The translations under genes were made by a program, and so were the position numbers. A stretch of 49,008 nt of DNA from Bacillus rhizoplanae (GTDB lineage Bacteria > Bacillota > Bacilli > Bacillales > Bacillaceae_G). Within the stretch, counting starts at the first letter, position 1. Each line of letters begins with the position of its first letter. Below are positions 1 through 7,644 of the stretch, piece by piece. The DNA lies in assembly GCF_917563915.1 (NCBI RefSeq), contig NZ_CAKJTI010000028.1, positions 1-49,008 of the forward strand. The letters are read 5' to 3'. The notes under the pieces were generated by a model, which had not been told where the DNA came from, did no database searches, and saw only the letters and a list, made by a program, of their open reading frames with translations.

Positions 1-198
1 AATTAATTATACACTTTCTCATCTAATTTTAATCTTTCTTTCATGCTCTTTTCTTTTTTTATGGTTAGAATATAAACCAACAATTACTTTACATAATCGC
101 AGGGAGAAGGGAATGAAAATGTCAAGAAGTCTATTCAATCAAATTTTCATTTATCTATAAAAATTATAGGGTCTTGTATTATTGCATTTAGTGTTACA

Positions 199-648
199 AT
201 GTTAGTGTTGGATTTCATGGTAGGAGATCAAATAGTATTAAAAGGACCGAATAAAAATCTTGGTTCTCTTGCAGAATATGGAGCGATTGCAGCAGGTTCT
301 TTATGGTTATTTCGTAATATTTGGTTATATATGCATAAAAGGAAAATAACGGTTGCAAAATACACAAAAGAACTTTACATGTTATTAAAGCAATATCATA
401 CGTTTATCGGATATGCAGTTTTTTCAGTTGCTACTTGTCATGGTATATATTTTTTAATGGTAGGCAGCAGTCATATGATTCGGATTTATAGTGGAATTTT
501 CACCTTGATAGGATTAGTTCTTGTTGCGATAGCAGGGATTCTATTACACAAACTAAAAGATAAGAAAAAATATATAACGTATCGAAAAGCTCATCAAATT
601 GTTGCCATTTTATTTGGAATTGGATTACTCATTCACCTTGCCGTATAG
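199..648 (+). CDS. Small membrane protein with two His-X13-His pairs (ferric-reductase-like fold), 5' end frameshifted
   Basis: The 149 residues form about four membrane helices. His67/His81 and His132/His146 lie in two helices with identical spacing, the pattern used to hold b-type hemes in ferric-reductase/NOX-type membrane domains; heme binding is inferred. No ribosome site precedes the ATG used here. A good one (agggagaaggga) lies at 101-112 just before an ATG at 113, but that ATG reads into a stop at 158-160. Adding one A to the A-run at 116-119 joins it to this frame and gives a natural N-terminus beginning MKNVKKSIQS. The gene is therefore probably 113-648 with a one-base deletion, or the base is a sequence error. 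It sits 11 bp before the response regulator and looks like the first gene of that operon. Confidence 0.6.
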   Translation: MLVLDFMVGDQIVLKGPNKNLGSLAEYGAIAAGSLWLFRNIWLYMHKRKITVAKYTKELYMLLKQYHTFIGYAVFSVATCHGIYFLMVGSSHMIRIYSGIFTLIGLVLVAIAGILLHKLKDKKKYITYRKAHQIVAILFGIGLLIHLAV

Positions 649-659
649 GAGTGATAGTA

Positions 660-1334
660 TTGCAACGTATTTTAATTATCGAAGATGAAGAAAGTTTAGC
701 AGAATTTTTAGAGTTAGAACTAAAATATGAAGGATATGCAGTAGATGTTGTGTATGATGGACGAAAAGGATTAGAAACCGCTCTTAATCATAATTATGAC
801 ATCATTCTTCTTGATTTAATGCTGCCTAATCTGAACGGGATAGAAGTATGCCGCCGATTGCGTGCAACAAAAGAAACACCTATTATTATGCTAACAGCTC
901 GTGATAGCATCATGGATCGTGTAACCGGATTAGATAGCGGTGCAGATGATTATTTACCAAAACCTTTTGCCATCGAAGAATTATTAGCAAGAATGCGTGT
1001 AATTTTGAGACGGAATCAAAAAGAAGAACATAAAAATAAACTCCTTTTAAGATTTAAAGATTTAGAGCTCGATGTAGAATCTCGAACTTTGCACAAAATA
1101 GAAGAGATCATTGAATTAACAAATAAAGAATTCGAGTTGCTTATGATGTTTATGAAAAATATTAATCGTGTATTGACGAGAGATATGCTTTTGGAGCAAG
1201 TCTGGGGATACAATGCAGTGGTGGAGACAAATATAGTAGACGTATATGTTCGTTATTTACGTAATAAATTGAGTAGCCAAGACAAGGAAGATTATATTCA
1301 AACTGTCAGAGGCGTAGGGTATGTGATGCGATGA
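660..1334 (+). CDS. OmpR-family response regulator (ArlR-like)
   Basis: It has an N-terminal receiver domain and a C-terminal winged-helix DNA-binding domain (about 224 residues). The acidic pocket is visible near residues 8-10, the phospho-acceptor is Asp52 in LLDLMLPN and the conserved Lys is at 101 (LPKPF). I choose the TTG at 660 over the GTG at 651, because aggag at 647-651 is 8 nt before it and the protein then begins MQRILIIEDEE, typical of the family. The stop overlaps the histidine kinase start (ATGA), so the two are translationally coupled. The partner kinase has ArlS-like features, so this is probably an ArlRS-type envelope-stress system. A likely target is the bcrC-like gene downstream, which has 11-bp direct repeats in its promoter. 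Confidence 0.9.
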   Translation: MQRILIIEDEESLAEFLELELKYEGYAVDVVYDGRKGLETALNHNYDIILLDLMLPNLNGIEVCRRLRATKETPIIMLTARDSIMDRVTGLDSGADDYLPKPFAIEELLARMRVILRRNQKEEHKNKLLLRFKDLELDVESRTLHKIEEIIELTNKEFELLMMFMKNINRVLTRDMLLEQVWGYNAVVETNIVDVYVRYLRNKLSSQDKEDYIQTVRGVGYVMR

Positions 1335-2749
1335 TGAAGCAATTAAAGAATCGCATCCGAAATCTCCCTATAAAATGGAAATTGACAGTATGGTCAAGTA
1401 CGTTATTATTTATCCTGTTCTTTTTATACAACATTTTACAGTATGTTATCATTGACCATTGGACGCTTAATTATGAAAAAAAACAAATTGACAGGCAAGT
1501 AAAAGAAATAGAAGCTTATTTTAATAATGAGAATACAAACTTTTCCGCAGATACGATTGAAAATAGCAGAGAGTTTCTTGCAAATATAAATGATAAAAAT
1601 CAAATGATTCGAATTTTGGATGCAAAAGGAAAAGCGCTTGTCACTGTTTCCCGCGACTTTAATCCGAACTGGGTTGTTCCAAAGAATGTCGATCAATCAG
1701 AAACTTCTGTGACAAGGCATTTTGAGGATAGGGTACTTGTGCAGCGTATGCCTATTACAACGCGTACATTTACTGGCACAATTGAAGTTGGGCAAAATTT
1801 CGAAGCTTTCGATCATTTAATGAAGCTTATTTTTCTCGTTATGATAGCTGCTTGTATCGGTGGATTATTACTTAGCTTTTTGGGAGGTACAATTCTTGCA
1901 AAGCAACTTCTATTAAGTGTTCAAGCTATTACAGATACGATGAACAAAATTAAGACAAATGGTTTAAAAGAAAGAGTGCCGATTCACGAAAATAATGATG
2001 AATTTGCCAAGCTCGGATTACTTTTTAATGAGCTGATGGACAATTTAGAAACGTCCTTTGTACAACAAAAGCAATTTGTTGAAGATGCATCTCATGAATT
2101 ACGCACACCACTTGCGATTATACAAGGACATCTCTCTATGCTAAATCGTTGGGGGAAAGATGATCCTGCTATCTTGCAAAAATCTCTACATTCGAGTTTA
2201 AAAGAAGTAGAGCGTCTCAATAAGCTTGTATCAGAGTTATTAGAATTATCCCGAGCAGAATCAGAACAAATGTATCCTGCTGCAGCCGAGCCTGTACATG
2301 TAAATTCAGTAATACAACAAGTCACACAAAATTTTGAATTGTTGCATGCTGACTTTCAATTCGCCAGACAGCTACATGCGAATCAGGCATATGTCTCTAT
2401 TCCTGCTTCTTATCTCGAACAAATATTAGTCATCATACTAGATAATGCTATAAAATATACAAAAGAACATGAAAAATACATTTGTTTGCAAAGTGAGGTA
2501 GAAGAAGATAAAATTAAAATCACTATTGCAGATCATGGAGTCGGAATACCTGAATCTGACCTACCATATGTACTCAATCGTTTTTATCGAGTCGATAAAG
2601 CAAGAAGCCGGAAACAAGGTGGAAATGGATTAGGACTTTCCATTGCCAAGCGCCTTACAGAAAAATACAATGGACGTATCATGATAGACAGCAAAGAACA
2701 AGAAGAAACAAAGGTTACTTTATCGTTTTATTGTGTAAAAAATATATAA
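1331..2749 (+). CDS. Membrane sensor histidine kinase (ArlS-like)
   Basis: The 472-residue kinase has TM1 (about 20-42), an extracellular sensor region, TM2 (about 165-190), HAMP, HisKA and HATPase domains. The phospho-acceptor is His255 in FVEDASHELRTPL, and the ATP-site N box (DNAIKY) and G boxes (DHGVGIP, GNGLGLSIAKR) are present. The run around HisKA, including IIQGHLSMLNRWGKDDP, closely resembles staphylococcal ArlS as I recall it. It overlaps the preceding regulator by 4 nt. The signal is unknown; the location beside a C55-PP phosphatase suggests a cell-wall or antimicrobial-peptide stimulus. The neighbouring ATG at 1334 is equally possible as the start. Confidence 0.9.
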   Translation: MMKQLKNRIRNLPIKWKLTVWSSTLLFILFFLYNILQYVIIDHWTLNYEKKQIDRQVKEIEAYFNNENTNFSADTIENSREFLANINDKNQMIRILDAKGKALVTVSRDFNPNWVVPKNVDQSETSVTRHFEDRVLVQRMPITTRTFTGTIEVGQNFEAFDHLMKLIFLVMIAACIGGLLLSFLGGTILAKQLLLSVQAITDTMNKIKTNGLKERVPIHENNDEFAKLGLLFNELMDNLETSFVQQKQFVEDASHELRTPLAIIQGHLSMLNRWGKDDPAILQKSLHSSLKEVERLNKLVSELLELSRAESEQMYPAAAEPVHVNSVIQQVTQNFELLHADFQFARQLHANQAYVSIPASYLEQILVIILDNAIKYTKEHEKYICLQSEVEEDKIKITIADHGVGIPESDLPYVLNRFYRVDKARSRKQGGNGLGLSIAKRLTEKYNGRIMIDSKEQEETKVTLSFYCVKNI

Positions 2750-2788
2750 CAAAAGCGGAAGATATATACGATATCTTCCGCTTTTGTT
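2748..2788 (+). terminator. Hairpin terminator after the first two-component operon
   Basis: A perfect 18-bp stem (2748-2765 with 2771-2788) closes a 5-nt loop. The left arm overlaps the kinase stop codon and the right arm ends in a T-rich stretch (cttttgtt). Confidence 0.85.
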
Positions 2789-2835
2789 ATTAAGGGGGGA
2801 GACTAGCATAGAAATTTTTAAGATACAGAAGAAAA

Positions 2836-2857
2836 ATGAGAAAAAGATGAGAAAAAT
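2836..2857 (+). promoter_or_regulatory. 11-bp tandem direct repeat in the bcrC-1 promoter (candidate response-regulator operator)
   Basis: Two consecutive 11-mers, atgagaaaaag and atgagaaaaat, start one helical turn apart. They lie about 25-45 bp upstream of a possible -10 box (tatact, about 2883-2888) of the bcrC-like gene. Direct repeats at 10-11 bp spacing are the usual site for OmpR-family regulators. A related tandem 11-mer lies before the second bcrC copy at 22975-22996. The adjacent ArlR-like regulator is the likely binder; that is inference. Confidence 0.45.
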
Positions 2858-2942
2858 TTAAAGAGTATTTCATATAGCTCGTGTATACTGTGTAAATCAA
2901 CAATAATTGATAACATGTTTAATTAATTAAGGAGAGACTGAT

Positions 2943-3542
2943 ATGAATTACACAATATTTCACTGGATCAATAGTTGGGCAGGATCATCTGCTTTTCTAG
3001 ATAAAGGGATGATATTCATTACAAAAAGCGCACCCTATGTTGCAATTATTTTCCTACTTTCTTTATGGTTTAGCAACAAACAAAAAGGAACCGCTATTCG
3101 TAAGCAATATACAGCTTTGTATACGGTTCTTTCTCTTGTTATAGCATTACTTTTAAATGCTGTGATTCACTTAGTATATAATCATCCACGACCATTTATC
3201 ACATACCATGTACACCAATTAGTACCGCACGCTAATGATTCTTCGTTTGTAAGTGATCATGCTGTACTTGTATTTTCTATTGCGTTTACAATGCTTTTAC
3301 GTGGAGAAGCTTGGAGAAATATCGCTTTACTTTGGGCTATATTGGTCGGGATTTCACGTATATATGTTGGTGTCCATTACCCAGCAGATATTATAGGAGG
3401 AGCCGTTTTATCTTTCGTAACAAGCGCTTTAGTTATCAAATATACAAGTAAAATAGAACCTTTGGCACATCTAATATTCCAGATTTATGCTAAAGTAACA
3501 AAACGAATTCCATTGCTATCTAAGTATAATCACACAACTTGA
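2943..3542 (+). CDS. bcrC: Undecaprenyl-diphosphate phosphatase, BcrC type (PAP2 family), copy 1
   Basis: The enzyme dephosphorylates undecaprenyl-PP at the outer membrane leaflet so the lipid carrier can be reused; extra activity gives bacitracin tolerance. The 199 residues match BcrC in length and layout: N-terminal MNYTIFHWIN, then the PAP2 motifs NHPRPF, SFVSDHAVL (usual PSGH is SDH here) and SRIYVGVHYPAD with its catalytic His and Asp. An AAGGAGAG ribosome site precedes the ATG. A co-length paralogue lies at 22253-22852 on the other strand. Promoter direct repeats suggest control by the upstream two-component system. Confidence 0.88.
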   Translation: MNYTIFHWINSWAGSSAFLDKGMIFITKSAPYVAIIFLLSLWFSNKQKGTAIRKQYTALYTVLSLVIALLLNAVIHLVYNHPRPFITYHVHQLVPHANDSSFVSDHAVLVFSIAFTMLLRGEAWRNIALLWAILVGISRIYVGVHYPADIIGGAVLSFVTSALVIKYTSKIEPLAHLIFQIYAKVTKRIPLLSKYNHTT

Positions 3543-3644
3543 AGTGTTCACCGCCTATCAATATAATAATGTCCTATTTATAGATTAGAATACAGATAAA
3601 TGGTGATAATAGTAATACTGTACATCAATTTAAAGGATGATATT

Positions 3645-4151
3645 ATGATCTATATCTATACTGACTATGGCGGAACACATACAACTTCACTAGCAGCAGC
3701 GTACCATCTGAAAAAGCTGCCTACTAATCGAAAATTAACCAAAGATGAAATATTAAACGTTGATTATTTCAATAAATTAAAAACCTCTGATATGGGGAAA
3801 ATTATTTTTCATGGACGAGATGAAAATGGCAATCCTGTTTATACGGTTGGCCACGGTGCATCTAAAGTTGTCGTTCCAGCTTTAAAAAATTTAAGTGTAC
3901 TATTACAAGATAAATATCAAAACCATGAAAAAATTGTGTTCTCTAATACATCACCAACTGTTCCAATCGCTATGACATTTGGTGGTTTATTTTCAAGAAG
4001 ATTAAAAATCGATTTTATTGGTGTACCATTATTAGTTTTCGGCGCAAAACAAGCCTGTAATAATATTATCCGGCTTGTAGAATATACGAAACAAGCCGGA
4101 AGACTAACAAATGAAGATGTTGTGGTATTAGAAAATGAAAACTTTAAATAG
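3645..4151 (+). CDS. DUF3189 family protein
   Basis: The 168-residue protein begins MIYIYTDYGGTHTTSLAAAYHL, a Rossmann-like start typical of the DUF3189 family, with a conserved Gly-His-Gly (YTVGHGASKVVVPAL) in the middle. Its function is unknown. I use the ATG at 3645, preceded by aaaggatg, rather than the in-frame ATG at 3600 that has no ribosome site and adds a hydrophobic stretch unlike the family. It converges with the next gene on a shared terminator. Confidence 0.8.
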   Translation: MIYIYTDYGGTHTTSLAAAYHLKKLPTNRKLTKDEILNVDYFNKLKTSDMGKIIFHGRDENGNPVYTVGHGASKVVVPALKNLSVLLQDKYQNHEKIVFSNTSPTVPIAMTFGGLFSRRLKIDFIGVPLLVFGAKQACNNIIRLVEYTKQAGRLTNEDVVVLENENFK

Positions 4152-4160
4152 TTTATAACA

Positions 4161-4195
4161 AAAAGGATGGCTAACAACATATTAGCCATCCTTTT
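4161..4195. terminator. Bidirectional terminator between convergent genes
   Basis: A 14-bp perfect stem (4161-4174 with 4182-4195) has an A-run on the left arm and a T-run on the right, so it can end transcripts from both sides. Confidence 0.85.
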
Positions 4196-4197
4196 TA

Positions 4198-4902
4198 CTA
4201 TAATATCTCAACTTTTTTTCGAATCACAATCTTGTCAATGTCCTCTTCTTCATCACCAACATATAGACCACGTTCTTTCAAATACACCTCAAAATACAAA
4301 TCAGCTTCAGCACGCTCATCGTATGGCTTCACAGATAAAACAAATCCCATTTTATTTTGTTCTTCCAATTCAACCGTAGAAATATAGGCGGGGATTTTAT
4401 TACGTAAAAATAACTCTTTAACTGGAATAATCATGTCTTTCATTAACTTTGATAAAAGACTCATTTCAAATTCAAAATTAAAGCGATCAATGCTAGATAA
4501 ATCTGCAAAAACAACCCCAATAAAACCAGTATTAAAAATTTCTTGGTAATCTATCTCTTCTATCTTTCCATTGTAAAAATTCTTTTCAATTAAGTAATTT
4601 TTAAAATAAGCAACGCCTTCAGACTCTTTAAAAGGTTTCGTAGAAAGAACGAAACCGATTTTCTTTTGTTTATGTAAATACACGCATGATAAATAGGCAG
4701 CAACATTATGTTCAGCAAAAAGAGAGCTTGTTGCTTGTACAAGACCATCTAATACATGATGTGCAATATGTAGTCGTTTACGGGAAAAATAATATGATTT
4801 TTTTTGTAATTCCAGTGTATCGATAAACACAGAGCCAATAAAGCCTGTATTTGAAATGGTAGGAGTATGCTTTTTTCTTCCTCTGCGTTTATTTTGAGCC
4901 AA
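4198..4902 (-). CDS. Unknown protein with an internal duplication, behind a LexA-like box
   Basis: I do not recognise the family. The 234 residues contain two copies of one unit. Copy 1 starts NTGFIGSVFIDTLE (about residue 18) and copy 2 NTGFIGVVFADLSS (about 126). Each continues with a helical stretch, then a strand pair of the form KKIGFVLSTKPF / NKMGFVLSVKPY. The N-terminus is very basic (MAQNKRRGRKKHT). No membrane segment or signal peptide is seen. The start is TTG at 4902, with aggaagg about 10 nt upstream. A near-consensus SOS box lies about 50 bp before the start, so induction by DNA damage is likely. Confidence 0.75.
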   Translation of the reverse strand: MAQNKRRGRKKHTPTISNTGFIGSVFIDTLELQKKSYYFSRKRLHIAHHVLDGLVQATSSLFAEHNVAAYLSCVYLHKQKKIGFVLSTKPFKESEGVAYFKNYLIEKNFYNGKIEEIDYQEIFNTGFIGVVFADLSSIDRFNFEFEMSLLSKLMKDMIIPVKELFLRNKIPAYISTVELEEQNKMGFVLSVKPYDERAEADLYFEVYLKERGLYVGDEEEDIDKIVIRKKVEIL

Positions 4903-4953
4903 TGTAATCCATCCTTCCTAATACCCATCCGATAGGGGAGAGGGAATATAAAG

Positions 4954-4967
4954 CGAACGTTTGTTCT
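4954..4967 (-). promoter_or_regulatory. LexA (SOS) box candidate
   Basis: The sequence cgaacgtttgttct fits the Gram-positive LexA consensus CGAAC-N4-GTTYG at every position except the last (T for G). It lies 52-65 bp upstream of the TTG start of the duplicated-domain gene, where it would overlap the promoter core. Confidence 0.6.
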
Positions 4968-5031
4968 TATATTAATATTGTACTATTTACTGGTTAAAAA
5001 GTAAATGTTTTATCTTCAAAAATAAATAAAA

Positions 5032-5084
5032 AGATGCCTCAAAAAGGCATCTAAATTAAGAAAAGGGGCGAGTAATCACCCCTT
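5032..5084 (-). terminator. Two hairpins ending the 34-codon gene
   Basis: Read on the minus strand, a hairpin of about 6 bp (5063-5084, one mismatch) is followed by a perfect 8-bp hairpin (5032-5039 with 5045-5052) and a long T-rich tail. It suits transcripts coming from the small minus-strand gene just upstream. Confidence 0.65.
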
Positions 5085-5104
5085 ATGAATTATGTATATT
5101 TATA

Positions 5105-5209
5105 TTAAGAAATGGATGCAATTTCTTCTGCATCTTCGACGTCTAAATGACAATCCATTGTACGTACATCTTGATCTTCATGGCTTCCAAAATAAATAGT
5201 AATTTTCAT
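5105..5209 (-). CDS. 34-residue acidic small protein, unknown
   Basis: The short ORF begins MKITIYFGSHEDQDVRTMDC and ends EEIASIS. It has a strong ribosome site (aaaggagcg) 8-10 nt before the ATG, a promoter-like pair further upstream (TTGTAC, 17 bp, TATAAT on the minus strand at 5263-5291) and terminator hairpins after the stop. These together argue that it is real. No family recognised. It is divergent from the leader/MFS unit and shares its control region. Confidence 0.6.
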   Translation of the reverse strand: MKITIYFGSHEDQDVRTMDCHLDVEDAEEIASIS

Positions 5210-5262
5210 ATGTATCGCTCCTTTATTTTAGGAATACCTAAAATAATCATTTATTGATTTCT

Positions 5263-5343
5263 ATTATATACCACTTTACATATTCGTACAATCTTCTCAA
5301 TATTAAAAAGAAATTTATTTAATATTGAGAAGATTGCTATAAT
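5263..5343. promoter_or_regulatory. Divergent promoter region with a 19-bp perfect inverted repeat
   Basis: The inverted repeat (5289-5307 with 5318-5336, 10-nt loop) is AT-rich and perfect. On the minus side, a -35 (TTGTAC, 5286-5291) touches the left arm and a TATAAT lies at 5263-5268, 17 bp away. On the plus side, a TATAAT lies at 5338-5343 right after the right arm. The palindrome therefore sits where a repressor dimer or tetramer could block both promoters. It has no T-tail, so I do not read it as a terminator. Confidence 0.55.
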
Positions 5344-5373
5344 AAAGTTATCTATACAGAAGGAGGAATTAAC

Positions 5374-5430
5374 ATGCAAAAAACACTAAAAACATTTTCA
5401 AATGAAGGAAGAGGAGTGAATATCAACTAA
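5374..5430 (+). CDS. 18-residue leader peptide upstream of the MFS gene
   Basis: The ORF MQKTLKTFSNEGRGVNIN has a near-perfect ribosome site (aaggagga) 7 nt before its ATG. Its 3' half is one arm of the hairpin system controlling the next gene. This is the layout of translation-attenuation leaders of resistance genes such as erm, cat and tet. The peptide itself is not recognised. Confidence 0.6.
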   Translation: MQKTLKTFSNEGRGVNIN

Positions 5431-5490
5431 CGCAAGATAACACTCCTACTTCCAAAATCATCATAAAAAACGAATGGTAGAAAGTAGGAG
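5407..5490 (+). promoter_or_regulatory. Attenuator with two mutually exclusive hairpins over the MFS ribosome site
   Basis: Segment 1 (5407-5418, inside the leader ORF) pairs with segment 2 (5441-5453) over 12 bp with one bulged base. Part of segment 2 (5443-5451, ctcctactt) can instead pair over 9 perfect base pairs with segment 3 (5482-5490, aagtaggag), which is the ribosome site of the MFS gene. Normal leader translation would disrupt 1:2 and allow 2:3, hiding the site. A ribosome stalled early in the leader would leave 1:2 intact and free it. The pairings are seen directly; the switching model is inference. Confidence 0.6.
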
Positions 5491-5495
5491 AACAA

Positions 5496-6719
5496 TTGAA
5501 GAAACAAACTATCGCGTCACATAACATTGGAATTTTATTTTGGGTACAGTTTGTTGGAACGATAAGTTTTTTGCAGCCGGTAATGACACTTTTTTATATG
5601 GAAAGAGGATTAACGGCAGCAAATATATTTGTTGTACTCATGTGTTGGAGTGGGGCCGTACTTGTTTGGGAATTACCAACAGGTATTTTTGCTGATCGGT
5701 TCGGTGCAAAGTTGTCATTTTTAACAGGGTCGATCATAAAAACTTTTAGTATTTCTATCTTATTATTTGCAGATAATCTATGGCTATTTTGTCTATATAG
5801 TTTATTGAACGGTTTTTCGGTTACATTTTTCTCTGGCGCAGACGAAGCATTAATTTATGAGTCATTAAAGGAAACAAATGAACATCATTTAATGGATAAA
5901 GCAATGGGGAAAATCCAATCAGCAAGCTTTATTTCCATGTTAATCGCTGTAATCTTCGGTTCGTATTTCGCTAAAGATTTACGCGAAGAACAATTTACAC
6001 TTTTAATTGTACTCGGAATATTATTTCATCTGATAGAACTTGTTTTACTATTTTTTATTAAAAGTCCAAAAAAACTATCATCTTACCGGGAAGAAACTTT
6101 TTCACAAGTAATCGAAGGAATAAAGGTTATTCGTAAAGCACCACAATTACTCGTTATATTTTTAAACGTCTCCCTTGTATTCATTCCGGCAAGTGCAGTA
6201 TATGATGCGTTTAACCAACCATTGTTTACAAACGCAGGCCTTCCTGTATTTGCAATTGGTATTATGTATGCTTTAGCTGCCATCCTTGGATATTTTTCTT
6301 CGATATCAATCGGATGGCTTACTAGCAAATTTTCGCGTACAGTATTAATGAATGTAACAGGTGGTTTAGCTGTTGGTGGGTTGCTTTTATCAACATTTTA
6401 TGGAAATACGCTATGGGTCGTATTAGGGGCGTTCTTTATTTTACGATTCGTACGTTCCATTCGATATCCAATCTATTTACAGCTTAGTAATGACATTATA
6501 CCGTCTCATGTACGAGCAACAACGATTTCGTTATTGTCTATTCTAGATTCAATATTAGATCTTGTTATTTTCGGAACACTATCATTCTTAGCCGTTAATG
6601 AATTACCATTTGTATTTGCTGGCTGTGCATGTATTGCATGTATCGGAACCTTTTTACCGATTAAAAGTGTTAAAGCAGGCGTTGCAGCACATCATTCAAT
6701 GAATCGAAATGTAGAGTAA
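5496..6719 (+). CDS. MFS drug-efflux-type transporter
   Basis: This 407-residue protein has about 12 membrane helices. The MFS motif A between helices 2 and 3 reads GIFADRFGAKLSF, and the N-terminus is FWVQFVGTISFLQPVMTLFY. It is probably a proton-driven exporter of drugs or toxic metabolites; the substrate is not known. The start is TTG at 5496, with aggag at 5486-5490, five nt away and inside a hairpin. Control by leader peptide and RNA switching suggests induction by a translation-inhibiting compound. It lies about 0.9 kb before the TOMM precursor, but a terminator and a GNAT gene intervene, so a role in microcin export is only a possibility. Confidence 0.85.
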   Translation: MKKQTIASHNIGILFWVQFVGTISFLQPVMTLFYMERGLTAANIFVVLMCWSGAVLVWELPTGIFADRFGAKLSFLTGSIIKTFSISILLFADNLWLFCLYSLLNGFSVTFFSGADEALIYESLKETNEHHLMDKAMGKIQSASFISMLIAVIFGSYFAKDLREEQFTLLIVLGILFHLIELVLLFFIKSPKKLSSYREETFSQVIEGIKVIRKAPQLLVIFLNVSLVFIPASAVYDAFNQPLFTNAGLPVFAIGIMYALAAILGYFSSISIGWLTSKFSRTVLMNVTGGLAVGGLLLSTFYGNTLWVVLGAFFILRFVRSIRYPIYLQLSNDIIPSHVRATTISLLSILDSILDLVIFGTLSFLAVNELPFVFAGCACIACIGTFLPIKSVKAGVAAHHSMNRNVE

Positions 6720-6723
6720 AAAA

Positions 6724-6758
6724 ACACCCCCAGAGCGTGCAATACGCTTTGGGGGTGT
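6724..6758 (+). terminator. Terminator after the MFS gene
   Basis: The stem acacccccagagcg / cgctttgggggtgt contains one G-T wobble and is followed by an A-rich run. The strong GC-rich helix follows the stop codon directly. Confidence 0.8.
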
Positions 6759-6836
6759 ATAAAAAAGGTGTAAACAATATTAAAATTTATTGCTGGAAGT
6801 AGCTTGAAATGATTTTATATCACGGAGGTTAACACA

Positions 6837-7268
6837 ATGCTATATATACAAAAAGCTAACCTAGATGATATGCAATGGGTTAATTTTCAATATGAAAAGG
6901 CTAATTTTGTGCCATCACATTTAGAAAATGAAGAGATTGGAATTGCATATTTTAATGGTCAAAAAGCGGGCTTAGGAAGGTTAGTAAAATTTGATGAAAA
7001 CAACTTTGAAATGGGTGGAATATATACGTTAGAAGACTATAGAGGAAAGAAAATTGCTGATAGTATCGTTGCATTTCTTATTAAAGAAGCCCGGAAACTT
7101 CAAATTCAAAATGTATATTGCATTCCATTTGCACATTTAAAACCTTTTTATAGTAAACATGGATTTCAAGAAGTGGTAGATTTAGCTGCAATCCCTAAAC
7201 AGATAATAGATAAATATAATTGGTGCCTAGAGCAATACGATATAAAAACATTATTAATGAAATTATAA
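6837..7268 (+). CDS. GNAT family N-acetyltransferase
   Basis: The 143-residue protein has the single-domain GNAT layout. A central strand FEMGGIYTLEDYRGKKIA holds the acetyl-CoA pyrophosphate loop (R-G-K-K-I-A). It is followed by helix SIVAFLIKEARKLQ, strand NVYCIPFAH, and the C-terminal FYSKHGFQEV, typical of motif B. The ribosome site is cggaggt. The substrate is unknown. It is a free-standing transcription unit between two terminators. Confidence 0.85.
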   Translation: MLYIQKANLDDMQWVNFQYEKANFVPSHLENEEIGIAYFNGQKAGLGRLVKFDENNFEMGGIYTLEDYRGKKIADSIVAFLIKEARKLQIQNVYCIPFAHLKPFYSKHGFQEVVDLAAIPKQIIDKYNWCLEQYDIKTLLMKL

Positions 7269-7273
7269 GTTTG

Positions 7274-7299
7274 AAAACACACATAGGATGTGTGTTTTT
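7274..7299 (+). terminator. Terminator after the GNAT gene
   Basis: A perfect 11-bp stem (7274-7284 with 7288-7298) with a 3-nt loop is followed by TTTTC TTTT. Confidence 0.9.
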
Positions 7300-7644
7300 C
7301 TTTTGTCAAAAAACGTTCAGGGAATGAAAAATATAGAAATATATACATCTTCTTTTACAGTTATATTTTTCATTCATTCATACTTCTCCTAAAACTATGA
7401 ACAATTTACTTTATACTTGTTTCCTTATATTTATATTTTAAGTTTTGATTTTGGAGACTTTTGTATTCACAAGCTTAGAACTATGATTATTTTATATAAC
7501 CCCAAATTAGGCATTTGAACAAGTTACAATACCTAATTATAGGTCATACTTTGTTGAAGAGTGCATTCAAAAAAACTATTGTTCTATCTATTACAGGACG
7601 TATTTTTATTATGGCTTGCTAATTATTTACATGGGGGTTATGAA
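7300..7644. other. AT-rich upstream region of the TOMM precursor
   Basis: No gene is seen in these 345 bp. A 14-bp inverted repeat (7322-7335 with 7362-7375) with a 26-nt loop could be a regulator site. A weaker 7-bp inverted repeat, aattagg/cctaatt, lies around 7505-7535. The promoter of the precursor must lie here, but I cannot pin it down. Confidence 0.4.
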
